A stretch of DNA of 64,000 nucleotides from Ralstonia mannitolilytica (GTDB lineage: Bacteria; Pseudomonadota; Gammaproteobacteria; Burkholderiales; Burkholderiaceae): NCBI RefSeq assembly GCF_905397375.1, contig NZ_CAJPVG010000006.1, positions 1 through 64,000 of the forward strand, read 5' to 3'. Under the pieces are notes generated by a model that was given only the letters and a program-made list of their open reading frames with translations, did not search any database and was not told the DNA's origin. The position numbers were made by a program, and so were the translations under genes. Below are positions 25,990 through 35,716 of the stretch, in pieces; position 1 is the first letter of the stretch; every line of letters starts with the position of its first letter.

Positions 25990-26018
25990 TTTATAAACGC
26001 TTTTCTTGAGGGCCGCAA
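25990..26018 (-). promoter_or_regulatory. Probable aroG promoter
   Basis: On the minus strand TTGCGG (26018-26013) and TATAAA (25995-25990) are 17 nt apart. The predicted start near 25983 would give a leader of roughly 290 nt containing the leader peptide and attenuator. The -35 box is a poor match, the -10 box a good one. Confidence 0.45.
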
Positions 26019-26066
26019 GCGCGGAGTTTCCGGGCCTGCGGCATCCAAACGACGGTGCCGCGGCAA

Positions 26067-27530
26067 TCAAACCGTGCCGCCCACCGTCATGTTTTCCATG
26101 CGCAGCGTCGGCTGGCCGACGCCCACCGGCACGCTCTGGCCTTCCTTGCCGCACACGCCGATGCCCGAATCGAGGCGCATGTCGTTGCCGATCATGGTCA
26201 CGTGCTTGAGCGATTCCGGGCCGCTGCCGACGAGCGTCGCGCCCTTGACCGGCGCGGTGATCTTGCCGTCTTCGATCAGGTAGGCCTCGCTGGCGGAGAA
26301 CACGAACTTGCCGTTGGTGATGTCGACCTGGCCGCCCCCGAAGTTCACCGCATACAGCCCTTTCTTCACGCTGGCGATGATCTCCTGCGGGTCCTTGTCG
26401 CCGCCCAGCATGTAGGTGTTGGTCATGCGCGGCATCGGCAGGGCGGCGTAGCTCTCGCGGCGGGCGTTGCCGGTTACGGGCATCTTCATCAGGCGCGCGT
26501 TGAGCGTGTCCTGCATGTAGCCGGTCAGGATGCCGTCTTCGATGAGCGTGTTGCACTGCGTGGGGTTGCCCTCGTCGTCGAGGTTCAGCGAGCCGCGGCG
26601 GTTGGCCAGCGTGCCGTCGTCGACCACGGTGACGCCCTTGGCCGCCACGCGCTCGCCCATGCGGCCGGAAAACGCCGACGAGCCCTTGCGGTTGAAGTCG
26701 CCTTCCAGGCCGTGGCCGATGGCCTCGTGCAGCAGCACGCCGGGCCAGCCCGGACCGAGCACCACCGTCATCGTGCCGGCCGGTGCCGGCTTGGCTTCCA
26801 GGTTGACGAGCGCGGAAGAGACCGCCTCGTCCACGTATTCGCGCAGCAGCTCGTCGGTGAAGTAGCCGTAGGCATAGCGGCCGCCGCCGCCGGAGCTGCC
26901 CATTTCGCGGCGACCGTTCTGCTCGGCAATGACGGTGACGGAGATGCGCACCAGCGGGCGCACATCCGCGGCGATGACGCCGTCGCTGCGTGCGACGAGC
27001 ATCACGTCGTACTCGCCGGCCAGGCCGGCCATCACCTGCACCACGCGCGGGTCTTTGGCGCGGGCGAGCTTTTCGATCCGCTCGAGCAGGGCAACCTTTT
27101 CGGAGGCCGTCATCGAGTCGAGCGGGTCGTTCGGGGCATACAGCGCATGGCCGCCGGGGCCGCTCGCCAGGCTGCTCGCCACCTTCACGCGGCCCGAGCC
27201 GACGCGGCCGATGGTGCGCGTGGCACCCGCGGCCTGCATCAGTGCGGGCAGGCTGATGTCGTCGGAATACGCAAACGCGGTACGGTCGCCCGAGACGGCG
27301 CGCACGCCCACGCCCTGGTCGATGCTGAAGCTGCCCGACTTGACGATGCCTTCTTCCAGGCTCCACGCCTCGTTGCGGGTGTATTGGAAATAGAGGTCGG
27401 CATAGTCGACGCGGTGCGTGAAGATGTCGGCCAGCGCGCGCTGCAGGTGCGCTTCGTCAAGGCCGTACGGATCGAGCAGCACGCGGCGCGCGATGGACAG
27501 GTTCTGGATGGCGATGTCGCCTGCGTTCAT
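26067..27530 (-). CDS. tldD: Metalloprotease TldD
   Basis: A 487-residue protein of the TldD/PmbA family, which forms a TldD-TldE heterodimeric protease that cleaves unfolded peptides and matures microcins. The zinc motif HEAIGHGLEGD (HExxxH) is seen at about residue 255. The N-terminal domain has SFSIDQGVGVRAVSGDRTAFAY in part. The partner PmbA/TldE is not in the window. It is 28 nt downstream of the nitrilase gene, on the same strand as yhdP, probably one transcript. Confidence 0.95.
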   Translation of the reverse strand: MNAGDIAIQNLSIARRVLLDPYGLDEAHLQRALADIFTHRVDYADLYFQYTRNEAWSLEEGIVKSGSFSIDQGVGVRAVSGDRTAFAYSDDISLPALMQAAGATRTIGRVGSGRVKVASSLASGPGGHALYAPNDPLDSMTASEKVALLERIEKLARAKDPRVVQVMAGLAGEYDVMLVARSDGVIAADVRPLVRISVTVIAEQNGRREMGSSGGGGRYAYGYFTDELLREYVDEAVSSALVNLEAKPAPAGTMTVVLGPGWPGVLLHEAIGHGLEGDFNRKGSSAFSGRMGERVAAKGVTVVDDGTLANRRGSLNLDDEGNPTQCNTLIEDGILTGYMQDTLNARLMKMPVTGNARRESYAALPMPRMTNTYMLGGDKDPQEIIASVKKGLYAVNFGGGQVDITNGKFVFSASEAYLIEDGKITAPVKGATLVGSGPESLKHVTMIGNDMRLDSGIGVCGKEGQSVPVGVGQPTLRMENMTVGGTV

Positions 27531-27558
27531 GGTGGTGGTCCTTTGAAATTCGGTTGGG

Positions 27559-28422
27559 CTACATCACACGGTGTTTGAGCGCCGGCAGATCCTGGCGCAC
27601 CTGCGCAAGCCGGGCCGGGTCCATGTCGCCGATGGCAATGCCTTCGCCCTCGGGCACGGAGGCGATGATCTCGCCCCACGGATCGACCAGCATGGAGTGG
27701 CCCCACGTGCGGCGGCCGTTTTCATGGCGCCCGCCCTGTGCAGCGGCGAGCACGTAGCACTGGTTTTCGATGGCGCGGGCGCGCAGCAGGATGTCCCAGT
27801 GCGCGGCGCCCGTCACATAGGTGAAGGCAGCCGGCATCAGAATCAAGTTGAGGCTTCCGCCCGCCGACAACGCGCGGTACAGCTCCGGAAAGCGCAGGTC
27901 GTAGCACACCGACATCCCCACGCGGCCGCACGGCGCATCGAAGGCGACCGGCGCGGCGCCGGGTTCGATGGTGCGGGCCTCATCGTAGCGCTCTTCACCG
28001 CGCACGAAGTTGAACAGGTGGATCTTGTCGTAGCGTGCGACGCGCAGGCCGGCGGGGTTGAATGCGAGCGACGTGTTGCGCACGCGCTGCGCGTCTTCGC
28101 ACCACATCGGCAGGGTGCCGCCGACGAGCCACAACTGGTGCCGGCGCGCGGCATCGGCCAGGAACGCCTGGATCGGGCCGTTGCCGTCGTCCTCGCGGAT
28201 GGCGACCTTGTCGCTGTCCTTGCGGCCCATCATGCAGAAGTACTCGGGCAGCAGCGCCAGCTGTGCGCCCTGCGCGGCGGCCTCGGCGAGCAGTGCATCG
28301 GCGCGGGCCAGGTTGGCATCCACGTCGATGCCGGTCACGGTCTGGACGGCGGCAACGCGAAAAGGTGCATCAAAGGCCGCATGGGACGCGGACGGGGCGG
28401 GGGCAACGGTAGCGGAAGTCAT
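27559..28422 (-). CDS. Nitrilase-superfamily carbon-nitrogen hydrolase (Nit-like amidase)
   Basis: A 287-residue amidase with the Glu-Lys-Cys triad: LLPEYFCMMGR for Glu, YDKIHLFNF for Lys and SVCYDLRFPELYR for Cys. It resembles the Nit1/Nit2 omega-amidase group that hydrolyses deaminated glutathione or 2-oxoglutaramate; the exact substrate is inferred from family likeness. It starts 4 nt after the yhdP stop and is followed by tldD. This yhdP-nit-tldD order is common in beta-proteobacteria. Confidence 0.92.
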   Translation of the reverse strand: MTSATVAPAPSASHAAFDAPFRVAAVQTVTGIDVDANLARADALLAEAAAQGAQLALLPEYFCMMGRKDSDKVAIREDDGNGPIQAFLADAARRHQLWLVGGTLPMWCEDAQRVRNTSLAFNPAGLRVARYDKIHLFNFVRGEERYDEARTIEPGAAPVAFDAPCGRVGMSVCYDLRFPELYRALSAGGSLNLILMPAAFTYVTGAAHWDILLRARAIENQCYVLAAAQGGRHENGRRTWGHSMLVDPWGEIIASVPEGEGIAIGDMDPARLAQVRQDLPALKHRVM

Positions 28423-28426
28423 GGGC

Positions 28427-31400
28427 CTATTTTGCCGAGGTTTCGGAATGACTGCCTGCGCCGGCGCTGGACGCGACCTTCTCGATCTTCGGGTCGGCCC
28501 AGCTTCCGGTCACGTGGTATTGCGTGGCGAACGCCTTCGAGACCTGGTCGCCGAGGATCAGCTGCGCCGCAAGCGTGCCGAGCCCCAGCGCCGGATTGAT
28601 GAACGCGGCGGCCAGCGAGGCCGACGTGGCATCGACCTTGGGCGTGACCTTCACGCGCAGATCCTGCGTCTCATCGAGGATGTTGGCCGACCCCTGCATG
28701 GCGACCTGGAACTGCGGCCCGCGGACGGCGAAATCTTCCGTGCGCGCGACACCGTTGGTGATGGTGCCGGTGGCCACGACGCTGTCAAACGGCGTGCCGC
28801 GCCCCGTGGCGCTGCGCAGGTCGGTGGCGAAGTGCAGCAGCCCCTGCAGGCTCAGCACGCCGGCCAGCTTGGCGAGCCCCGGATCGACCGGCAGGAACTG
28901 GCCCCGCTCCAGGTTCAGCGCCATGCGGCCGTTGAGCGTCGGGTAGTCGATCGACATCGGCGAGCCGCGCCAGACCACGCGCCCTTCGAGCTTGCCCTTG
29001 GCGCCGTCGAGCACCTTGGCGAAGCCCATTTTCTGCAGCAGGTCGCCGGAGTCGCGCAGATCGAGGTTGAAGTCGAGCAGCGTGCGGCGTTCCGGGTCGT
29101 CGCTGCCGCGCAGGCGGCGTGGAATGCGCCAGGTGCCGTGCGCGGTGAGCGTGGCGGCAGGCTGTTCGATCTTGAGCGTCTCGAGCGTCCAGACCGGCGC
29201 CCCGTCGCTGATCTGGCTGCGCGCCTTGATCTCGAGCTTGCCGAGGGCCTTGCCGCGCAGATCGAACTTGTCGGCCACGAGGTCCAGCGACGGCATCTCC
29301 TGCGAGCTGCGCGCCAGGGATTCCGTCAGCGCCGTCTCTTCCTGCGCATCGGGGATGCTCATGCGCGACAGGCGCATCGTGAGCTCGCCGAACGGCACGG
29401 CTGCGCTTTCGGCGTGCCAGCGCGCGGCACCGGCAATCTCGCGCGATTCGATGGTCGATTGCCAGTTCGCGCCGTCGCGCGTGGCGTCGATGCGCACCGC
29501 GTTGAAGTCGCGGCCCAGGATGCGCAGCGTCTGGGCACGCCCGCTCAGGCGGCTCGGCAGATAGGCGTTGTGGCTGGCAGACGTCTTGGGGGCCGAGGCG
29601 GCAGCGGCGTGTTCGGTGGCAATCTGCACGGCGCTCTTGTCAGCGGTGGGAGCGGCGAAGACGTGGCGCCAGGCGTCGATGTCGAGCTGGTCCAGTGCCA
29701 GATTGGCCTGGACGCCTTCGGCCGGCTGCGGCACCGGCTGTCGCACGCCAATGCCGCCACGCAGCACTTCGACGCCGCCGGCGCCGCTGCGCTGTTCATA
29801 GCGCGCGGTGGCAACGTTGCCAAGCTGCAGCGTGATCTCGTCGAGGGCGTTGTTGGCGGCCAGCGGTTGCATCTCGAAGCGCACCGGCAGCGGCTGGCCC
29901 GCGGCCTTGTTCAGCGGCGCCGGCAGGCGCACGGTCATCGGCGTGAGGTCGGACTGCACCTGGATGATCGGCCGATGCTGCTTGACGCTGATGGTCGCGC
30001 TGTAGGGCGCGCTGCCCTCCAGTGCGCGCGCTACCGCGGCGACCGGGCTGCCTTCCGGCGTGGTTTCGCGCAGGCCCTGTGCCGACGCCGTACCCGCCAC
30101 CTGAATGCGGATCGTGCCGTCGGGCGCGGTCCCGCCGGTGGGGCGGATCTCGCCGCCGGCAAAGCGTGCACGCAGGTTGTCGAAGCCGATGCCCTTATGG
30201 GTGAAGGTCAGCGCGCCGGTCACATCGGTCAGTGGCGGGGCCTGCGGAATCAGCGTGACATCGTTGCGCAGGAACGAGACGCTGCCTTGGGCGCGCGTCG
30301 AATGCATCTCGTGCAGCGGCAGCTCGAGCTTGAGCGCCAGCGTGGCGTTGCCCTGCGCGCGCGCCTCCTTGGTGAAGTGGCCGATCCACTGGCTGACCGG
30401 GCTGGCCTCGACGTACTGCAGGAAGTTCTGTGTCGCCCCGTCGCCCTTGCCTTCGATGGTGAGGACCGGGTTGTGGTCTTCCATGTCGGGCAGGTTGCCG
30501 CCTACGTCCTGCAGGTTCACGCCCATCACCTTGGCGCGCGCCACCTTGAAGGCAAGCGACGACCGATCGAAGATCACCGTGCCGTCGATGTTGGTGAATG
30601 CGGGCCATTCGCCGGGGTGCGTCGGCGTGCGCCCCGGCGGGCTGTGGGCCGCCTGCGCCGGGGCCGGCTGATACGTCACGTTCTGCACCGGGACCTCCAC
30701 CCGGAACGCGCCCTGGTGCGGCGGCCGGAACGGAAAGTCGTGCAGGTCACCCGCCAGCGCGAAGCTGACGTTGCTCGCGCTGCCGGCCAGCAGTGCGCCG
30801 CCCAGGTAATCGCGCAGATGCTGGCTGATGGACAGCGGCAGGTAGCGCGGCACGCGCGCCACTTCGGCGCGCTCGAGCGTGCCCTTGAGGTCGAGGCTGC
30901 CGAGGCGGCTGGTGTCCGGCGCATGGCGGTAGGTGCCTCCGACGTGCGCCGCGAGGTCGCCATTGGAGAAGGTCACGTTGTCGCTGGCGAGGACGAGTTC
31001 CTGCTTGCGGTACGTCCAGTTGAAGGTGCCTTGCAGGCGATCGAGCGGCACGCGCGGCTCGGCGAAGGTGCCGGGCAGCAGCAGGGCGGCGTCGGCGGAA
31101 TCGATGCGCAGCGTGCCCTTGTCATCCGAAAACGTTGCGTTGCCGGAGAGGTTCTCGACGCCCGGCACGGCCGGCTCCGGGTGGTGCCCTGGCGGCACGG
31201 CGGGCAGCTCGCCCGGGCCGAACGAGACCTGGCGCATGGTGGCGCGGCCGGTAAAGTGCACCGGCGCCGATGCCGAGGCCTGCGGGCGCCAGCGCGACAC
31301 ATCGCGCTGCCAGTGGATGTCGAGATCGTCGACGCGGCCGGTGGGCTGCCTGGTGCGCAGCGGTTGCAGCACGCTCGCCGGCAGCGGCAGCGCGGTGGCG

Positions 31401-32716
31401 ATGCTGCGCAGGTCGGCCAGGTCCAGCGTGGCGGCCTTGATCTTCAGTACGCGCAGCGCATCGCGCTTGTCGAGTGCCCAGCCGACGGTGACATTGCGCA
31501 GGCCGCGCGGCGTGCCGGCGGGGTTGGCCGGCGCCTCGATGCCGGGGCCGGCCAGTTCGGGCATCGACGGCGGTTGCGCCGGCGGATTCAGTGGCTGCCA
31601 GAGCAGCGTATCGAAGCGCACGGTGTGCTCGCCGCGCGTATCCCGCTGGTGCGTCGCCAGCGCCTGAAGGCTGCGCAGCTGGAGCGGGTCGAGATCCTTG
31701 CGCACTTGCAGATCGAGCTGCTGTCCGGTCAGCCGCGCCTGGCTGCGCGTGAAGGCGCCATCGGCGAACTCCACCGAGCCGTCGGACGACACGGTGCCGC
31801 TGTTGGCGGCGGCCAGAACCGGTACGTAGCGTTGCACGGCCGCCAGCTGCAGCGTGTCGACCTGCCATGAGGCCTGGCCGTGCCAATGGCGCCAGTCGCC
31901 GGGCCGGGCCAGCAGGTCGTGGCGGAAGTCGGCGTGGAACTTGATGGGACCGTTGAACAGTGTGGGCGATGTGCCGCTGGCGTCGACCCGGTGCCGCGTG
32001 GGGCCGCTGCGCAGCCGGATGCGCACGTTGCCCAGCGCGACCTCGGGCAGGTTCCGCCGCTCGTCGAGCCAGCGCACGGCGCCTTCGCGGAAGTCGATGT
32101 CGCCCTGGGAGAGCAGCTGGTCGAAGAAGTCGCTGTCGCCGCCGGTGTCGGGCGAGAGCGGCATGCCGGCGACGATGAGCCTGCCCTTGGCGTCTCGGCG
32201 GACCAGCACGTCGGCGCGATCGGCATGCAGCACGGCAAACGTGATCTGCATCCGCAGCAGCGAGCGCCAGGACAACCGCGCCTGTACATCCTGCACGGCA
32301 AACGTGCGGCGCCCGGCGGGGTCGCGCGCCTCGATGCGCTGGGCCCGGAAGGCGGGATGCCAGCCCTCCCAGAAGGTCTCGAGCGAGCCGATGCCCACCG
32401 TGGCGTGCAGTGCGCTCGACGCCTCGCGCTCCATCCATTCGCGCGCGACACTTGCGCGCGGCCACAGGACAAAGCGCACCACGAGCATGCCGATGACGGC
32501 CAGGACCACCAGCGCCACCGCCGTTCTCCACACGAGGCGCCACAGTGTGCGCCAGACGCGCGCGCCGGCCACGGAGCGCATGCCGGCGCCCGCCCTGCCT
32601 GCCAGCCCCATCAGACGCGCCCAGGCCGTAGGCCGTCCTGCCCCGCCCGGGGACAGGGTGCTGGTGTGTCCACCATCGGACTTCGGCGATTCAGGGAACT
32701 GGGGCGGGCGGGGCAT
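28427..32716 (-). CDS. yhdP: YhdP-family AsmA-like envelope protein
   Basis: A 1429-residue protein of the YhdP/TamB/AsmA-like group. An N-terminal membrane helix (VALVVLAVIGMLVVRFVLW) is at about residues 65-85, and a very long, beta-rich periplasmic part follows. It ends in the AsmA_2-like segment with RVKVTPKVDATSASLAAAFI. Such proteins span the periplasm as lipid-transfer bridges; YhdP acts in phospholipid movement to the outer membrane. The ATG at 32716 is chosen because the frame, though open for another 3 kb, is then merely antisense to glnE. It is divergent from glnE and leads the nit-tldD run. Confidence 0.93.
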   Translation of the reverse strand: MPRPPQFPESPKSDGGHTSTLSPGGAGRPTAWARLMGLAGRAGAGMRSVAGARVWRTLWRLVWRTAVALVVLAVIGMLVVRFVLWPRASVAREWMEREASSALHATVGIGSLETFWEGWHPAFRAQRIEARDPAGRRTFAVQDVQARLSWRSLLRMQITFAVLHADRADVLVRRDAKGRLIVAGMPLSPDTGGDSDFFDQLLSQGDIDFREGAVRWLDERRNLPEVALGNVRIRLRSGPTRHRVDASGTSPTLFNGPIKFHADFRHDLLARPGDWRHWHGQASWQVDTLQLAAVQRYVPVLAAANSGTVSSDGSVEFADGAFTRSQARLTGQQLDLQVRKDLDPLQLRSLQALATHQRDTRGEHTVRFDTLLWQPLNPPAQPPSMPELAGPGIEAPANPAGTPRGLRNVTVGWALDKRDALRVLKIKAATLDLADLRSIATALPLPASVLQPLRTRQPTGRVDDLDIHWQRDVSRWRPQASASAPVHFTGRATMRQVSFGPGELPAVPPGHHPEPAVPGVENLSGNATFSDDKGTLRIDSADAALLLPGTFAEPRVPLDRLQGTFNWTYRKQELVLASDNVTFSNGDLAAHVGGTYRHAPDTSRLGSLDLKGTLERAEVARVPRYLPLSISQHLRDYLGGALLAGSASNVSFALAGDLHDFPFRPPHQGAFRVEVPVQNVTYQPAPAQAAHSPPGRTPTHPGEWPAFTNIDGTVIFDRSSLAFKVARAKVMGVNLQDVGGNLPDMEDHNPVLTIEGKGDGATQNFLQYVEASPVSQWIGHFTKEARAQGNATLALKLELPLHEMHSTRAQGSVSFLRNDVTLIPQAPPLTDVTGALTFTHKGIGFDNLRARFAGGEIRPTGGTAPDGTIRIQVAGTASAQGLRETTPEGSPVAAVARALEGSAPYSATISVKQHRPIIQVQSDLTPMTVRLPAPLNKAAGQPLPVRFEMQPLAANNALDEITLQLGNVATARYEQRSGAGGVEVLRGGIGVRQPVPQPAEGVQANLALDQLDIDAWRHVFAAPTADKSAVQIATEHAAAASAPKTSASHNAYLPSRLSGRAQTLRILGRDFNAVRIDATRDGANWQSTIESREIAGAARWHAESAAVPFGELTMRLSRMSIPDAQEETALTESLARSSQEMPSLDLVADKFDLRGKALGKLEIKARSQISDGAPVWTLETLKIEQPAATLTAHGTWRIPRRLRGSDDPERRTLLDFNLDLRDSGDLLQKMGFAKVLDGAKGKLEGRVVWRGSPMSIDYPTLNGRMALNLERGQFLPVDPGLAKLAGVLSLQGLLHFATDLRSATGRGTPFDSVVATGTITNGVARTEDFAVRGPQFQVAMQGSANILDETQDLRVKVTPKVDATSASLAAAFINPALGLGTLAAQLILGDQVSKAFATQYHVTGSWADPKIEKVASSAGAGSHSETSAK

Positions 32717-32872
32717 GATGCGGATTATCCGATATTCGGCAGGCGGCGCCACATTTGCTGCCCTGCCGACCGGCAAGCACGCCGGATGCCCGCGAAAGTC
32801 AGTGGTCACCGACCGGCCCCGCGCGCATTTCAGCGAGAATGGACGTTTCCGCCAACGCTTGATTGGGTTCGC

Positions 32873-35716
32873 ATGACTGATTCCGCCTTGTCCACGCAGC
32901 CGTTCCTGCAGGCGCCGGCCCGCGCGCCAGAGGCCCCTTTCGCCGCGCTGCCGTTCGCGCTGGCTTATTCGCGCTACATCCAGCGCCTGGCGCAGGCGCG
33001 TGAGGGCTGGGCCGACCGCGTGCACGCCGCCGCTGGCCGCCCGATCGACGTGGCGTGGCTGTCGGCACGCTTTGCTGAACTGTTCGATACGACGGCCGCC
33101 GAGCCGGAGACCGCGCTCAAGCGCGCACTGCGCCTGCTGCGCAACGAAGTGTTCGGCGCGCTGGTCGAGCGCGACCTGTCCGGCGCCGCCACGCTTGACG
33201 AAGTGACCGGCACGATGACCGACCTGGCCGAGTTCGCCGTGCGCGCTGCCATCTCCGTGATCGGGCGGGAGCTCGAGGCGCTGCACGGGCAGCCGATGGG
33301 GCAATCCTCCGGCGAGGTGCAGGAGCTGGTGGTGGTCGGCATGGGAAAGCTCGGCGGGCGCGAGCTCAACGTGTCCTCCGACATCGACCTGATCTTCCTT
33401 TACGACGAAGACGGCGACACGCACGGCGGCCCGCGGCCGTTGTCGAACCACGAATACTTCACCAAGCTCGGCCGGCGCCTCATCAACGCGCTGGCCGACG
33501 TGACCGAGGACGGCTACGTCTTTCGCGTCGACATGCGCCTGCGCCCGAACGGCGATGCCGGGCCGCTTGCGTGCAGCCTCGGCATGCTGGAGGAGTACTT
33601 CGTCGTGCAGGGCCGCGAATGGGAGCGCTACGCGTGGATCAAGGGCCGCGTCATCACCGACCCGACGAGCCCGCATGCGGCCCGCGTGATCCAGCAGCTC
33701 GACCGCGTGACCGGGCCGTTCGTGTTCCGGCGCTATCTGGACTACGGCGTGATCGCGGCCATCCGGTCGCTGCATGCGCAGATCCGCAACGAGGCGGCCA
33801 AGCGCAGCAATGGCGCCAATCAACAGCGCGATGGCCAGGGCCACGTGCAGGCCCGCTCGCCCAATATCAAGCTCGGGCGCGGCGGCATCCGCGAGATCGA
33901 ATTCGTTGCGCAGGTGTTCCAGCTCATCCGCGGCGGGCAGGACTTTGCACTGCGCGTGCGGCCGACGCTGCAGGTGCTGCGTGCGGCGTCCGAGCGCGGC
34001 CTGATCGACGCCGAGGCCGTGGCGCGCCTGACCGAGGCATACCGCTTCCTGCGCCAGCTCGAACACCGCCTGCAGTACATCGAAGACGCGCAGACGCACA
34101 ACCTGCCAGGCTCGCCCGAAGACCAGCTGCGTGTGGCGCGCATGATGGGCTTTGACGACTACGCCGCGCTGGTGGCCAGGCTGGAGGCTTACCAGGACGA
34201 AGTCGCGCAGCAGTTCGAGCAGACCTTCTCCGACAAGCAGGACAGCCAGCCGCCGTGCGCCGCCGTGTGGCATGCCGATCTGCTCGACGACGAGCACACC
34301 GAAACGGCGCGCACGCAGCTCGCGGAGCTCGGCTATGCGGACCCGGACAGCGTGCTCGAGCGCCTGCGCGCGACGCGCAATTCGCCGCGCTACCGGGCGC
34401 TGTCCGAAGTAAGCCGGCAGCGCTTCGACCTGCTCATCAACCGGGCGATCGACCAGGCGTCGCGGCAGACCGATGCCGATGTCACCATCGCGCGCTTTCT
34501 CGATTTCTTCGATGCGATCAGCCGGCGCGCGTCGTACCTGTCGCTGCTGAGCGAATACCCGCAGGCGATGGAGCGCGTGGCCCACACGCTGCACGCGTCG
34601 CGCTGGGCAGCGGACTACCTCACGCGCCATCCGCAATTGCTCGACGAACTGCTCGACGTGGAGGCGCTGTCGGCCGAGCCCGACTGGCCGGCCTTCAAGG
34701 AGCGTGTGCGCGACCGCCTGCGCGCCGCCGCCGACCACGTCGAGATGCAGATGGACATCCTGCGCCAGGAGCACCATGCCGAAACGTTCCGCGTGCTGCT
34801 GCAGGACCTGCAGGGCATGCTCAGCGTCGAACACATCAGCGACCGGCTTTCCGACCTGGCCGATGCGATGCTGGACCTGACGCTGGAGACGGTCTGGCAG
34901 CAGGTGGGCACACGTCACCGCGAGGTGCCGCGCTTCGCCGTGGTGGCCTACGGGCGGCTGGGCGGAAAGGAACTCGGCTATGCGTCGGACCTCGACATCA
35001 TCTTCCTCTACGACGATGACGACGAACGCGCGCCCGATGTATACGCGTCGTTTGCGCGCAAGCTCATCACCTGGCTGACCAGCCACACCGCCGCAGGCAT
35101 GCTGTTCGACGTGGACACGCGCCTGCGCCCGAACGGCGCGGCCGGCCTGATGGTCACGCACTTCGAAGCGTTCCGCCGCTACCAGATGCGCGAGGGCGAC
35201 AACGCCGCGTGGGTGTGGGAGCACCAGGCCCTCACGCGCGCGCGCTTCTGCGCGGGCGACGCCGAGATCGGCCAACGCTTTGAGGCGCTGCGCACCGAGG
35301 TACTGCGCCAGCCACGCGAGCCGGCCCCGCTGCGCGACGAGATCGTGGCGATGCGCGAGCGCGTCGCGGAAGGGCATGCGAACCCGACCGACCTGTTCGA
35401 CCTGAAGCACGATCGCGGCGGCATGGTCGATATCGAATTTACCGTGCAGTTCCTGGTGTTGCTGCACAGCGCGGTGCATCCCGAACTCACGCGCAACAAG
35501 GGCAACATTGCGCTCCTGCACATGGCGGGCGAGCTCGGCCTGATCGATGCCGCGCGGGCCGCACAGGTGGCCGATGCCTACCGCGACTTCCGTGCGCGCC
35601 AGCACAAGCTGCGGCTGGACGGGCAATCCGCCGCCCGCGTGCCGGCCGGTACGTGCGCGCACGAGGCCGCGCAGGTGCGGGCGTTGTGGCAGCAGGTGTT
35701 CGGGCCGGCGCAATGA
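32873..35716 (+). CDS. glnE: Bifunctional glutamine synthetase adenylyltransferase/adenylyl-removing enzyme
   Basis: A 947-residue enzyme that adds AMP to glutamine synthetase or removes it, under control of PII. It has two nucleotidyltransferase domains: deadenylylation motif GMGKLGGRELNVSSDIDLIF at about 156-175, and adenylylation motif YGRLGGKELGYASDLDIIF at about 692-710. The central and C-terminal helical regulatory regions are present (FDLKHDRGGMVDIEF). The ATG at 32873 (MTDSALSTQPF) fits the family; the open frame upstream runs antisense to yhdP. Its TGA overlaps the ATG of the rhombosortase gene. Confidence 0.96.
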   Translation: MTDSALSTQPFLQAPARAPEAPFAALPFALAYSRYIQRLAQAREGWADRVHAAAGRPIDVAWLSARFAELFDTTAAEPETALKRALRLLRNEVFGALVERDLSGAATLDEVTGTMTDLAEFAVRAAISVIGRELEALHGQPMGQSSGEVQELVVVGMGKLGGRELNVSSDIDLIFLYDEDGDTHGGPRPLSNHEYFTKLGRRLINALADVTEDGYVFRVDMRLRPNGDAGPLACSLGMLEEYFVVQGREWERYAWIKGRVITDPTSPHAARVIQQLDRVTGPFVFRRYLDYGVIAAIRSLHAQIRNEAAKRSNGANQQRDGQGHVQARSPNIKLGRGGIREIEFVAQVFQLIRGGQDFALRVRPTLQVLRAASERGLIDAEAVARLTEAYRFLRQLEHRLQYIEDAQTHNLPGSPEDQLRVARMMGFDDYAALVARLEAYQDEVAQQFEQTFSDKQDSQPPCAAVWHADLLDDEHTETARTQLAELGYADPDSVLERLRATRNSPRYRALSEVSRQRFDLLINRAIDQASRQTDADVTIARFLDFFDAISRRASYLSLLSEYPQAMERVAHTLHASRWAADYLTRHPQLLDELLDVEALSAEPDWPAFKERVRDRLRAAADHVEMQMDILRQEHHAETFRVLLQDLQGMLSVEHISDRLSDLADAMLDLTLETVWQQVGTRHREVPRFAVVAYGRLGGKELGYASDLDIIFLYDDDDERAPDVYASFARKLITWLTSHTAAGMLFDVDTRLRPNGAAGLMVTHFEAFRRYQMREGDNAAWVWEHQALTRARFCAGDAEIGQRFEALRTEVLRQPREPAPLRDEIVAMRERVAEGHANPTDLFDLKHDRGGMVDIEFTVQFLVLLHSAVHPELTRNKGNIALLHMAGELGLIDAARAAQVADAYRDFRARQHKLRLDGQSAARVPAGTCAHEAAQVRALWQQVFGPAQ

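Noticed and set aside
25963..27366. A 467-codon minus-strand frame overlapping tldD
   Set aside because: Frame-shifted shadow of tldD, very rich in Arg and Gly.
28058..31870. A 1270-codon plus-strand frame opposite the nitrilase gene and yhdP
   Set aside because: It is full of Arg, Ala, Gly and His, has no domain, and is explained by GC-biased codons of the genes on the other strand.
32717..35713. An open minus-strand extension of the yhdP frame, about 1000 codons opposite glnE
   Set aside because: It is antisense to a certain gene, has composition unlike an envelope protein, and yhdP homology starts at the ATG at 32716.
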